Assembly: GCA_964502465.1 (NCBI GenBank)
Contig: CAZCWX010000088.1
Location: 1-14,093, forward strand
DNA from: CAZCWX01 sp964502465
GTDB taxonomy: Bacteria; Desulfobacterota; Binatia; Bin18
Direction: 5' to 3'
Length of the DNA: 14,093 bases
This document shows positions 13,752 to 14,093 of the stretch, one piece after another. Position numbers and translations under genes: made by a program. Every line of letters begins with the position of its first letter. Positions within the stretch are counted from its first letter, which is position 1. The notes beneath the pieces are model-generated. The model did not search any database. It worked only from the letters and a program-made list of their open reading frames with translations, and was not told the origin of the DNA.

Positions 13752-14093
13752 TCAACCTTTACGGAGTAAAAGAAATGAATTAATGCCTCCGTAAGCGAAA
13801 GAGTTCACGAGGCACACTTGCGGAGCAAGCGGACGCGCCTCGTTGGGGACGTAATCAAGGTCGCACTCTGGATCTGGAGTGTCGAGGTTGATCGTTGGCG
13901 GTAGCCAGCCGTGCTGCATCGCAAGCACGGCTGAGGCAACTTGGAATGCCGCAGCGGCGCCAAACGCGTGCCCCATGACAGATTTTGTTGCACTGATAGG
14001 AATAGAGTAAGCAGTGTCACCGAGTGCCTTCTTCAGGATGCGTGTTTCCTTGCGGTCCCAATTCGGACAGGAACTTCCATGGGCATTGATCCA
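13752..14093 (-). CDS. Beta-ketoacyl-ACP synthase II-like (FabF/KS) C-terminal end, partial
   Basis: The frame is open to the window edge; 113 residues are visible. They begin WINAHGSSCPNWDRKE, containing the first catalytic His (NAHG[ST]S motif), then SATKSVMGHAFGAAAAF with the second catalytic His (canonical TKSxxGHxxGAAG). PPTINLDTPDPECDLDYVPN is near-identical to the FabF consensus. The enzyme condenses malonyl-ACP with an acyl-ACP. The Cys nucleophile lies outside the window. The C-terminal loop reads SFAYGGINSF where FabF usually has SFGFGGxN, so this may be a specialised ketosynthase (secondary lipid or polyketide) and not housekeeping FabF. It ends 28 bp before the 7TM kinase, suggesting co-transcription. 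Confidence 0.9.
   Translation of the reverse strand, partial: WINAHGSSCPNWDRKETRILKKALGDTAYSIPISATKSVMGHAFGAAAAFQVASAVLAMQHGWLPPTINLDTPDPECDLDYVPNEARPLAPQVCLVNSFAYGGINSFLLLRKG

Overview
The window is bacterial chromosomal DNA of moderate GC, densely coded and mostly on the minus strand. Multi-GAF histidine kinases, a FabF-type ketosynthase, an integral-membrane desaturase, DUF2784 and two 'four helix bundle' (S23/TIGR02436-type) genes suggest a large-genome environmental Gram-negative bacterium. I cannot name the taxon from sequence alone.

Region 1 (1-4700) looks like a decayed accessory or defence-type island. From the left it holds the C-terminal end of a probable transposase, a repeat-rich AT spacer, an intact four-helix-bundle gene bounded by a 17-bp inverted repeat, and a very large P-loop ATPase of the PglY/BrxC-like kind (I believe the DUF6079 family). 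The ATPase is split into 321 + 954 residues by what looks like one missing G. A 3' remnant of a second, different four-helix-bundle gene has a stop codon that overlaps the ATPase start (ATGA). No methylase, PglZ-like protein or helicase partner is visible, so a complete BREX-like system cannot be claimed.

Region 2 (4700-6550, minus strand) holds a DUF2784 membrane protein, a twice-deleted M20 amidohydrolase pseudogene and an alpha/beta hydrolase whose last codons and stop appear to be read out of frame from the M20 remnant. These may be transcribed together toward the ATPase island.

Region 3 (6550-7870) holds a plus-strand membrane fatty-acid-desaturase-type gene, possibly leaderless. A spacer follows with a candidate 39-codon small ORF and a strong intrinsic terminator.

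Region 4 (7870-14093, minus strand) is a signalling locus behind the 3' end of a FabF-like ketosynthase. In transcription order it holds a 9-TM sensor kinase (7TM + GAF + HisKA + HATPase), a response regulator without a DNA-binding domain, an unrecognised CxxC protein and a soluble double-GAF histidine kinase. The most interesting observation is in the regulator. Its C-terminal extension aligns without gaps to the DHp helices of the soluble kinase, but the phosphoacceptor His is Asn. It therefore looks like a receiver fused to a degenerate kinase dimerisation domain, which suggests regulator-kinase heterodimerisation as an output mechanism.
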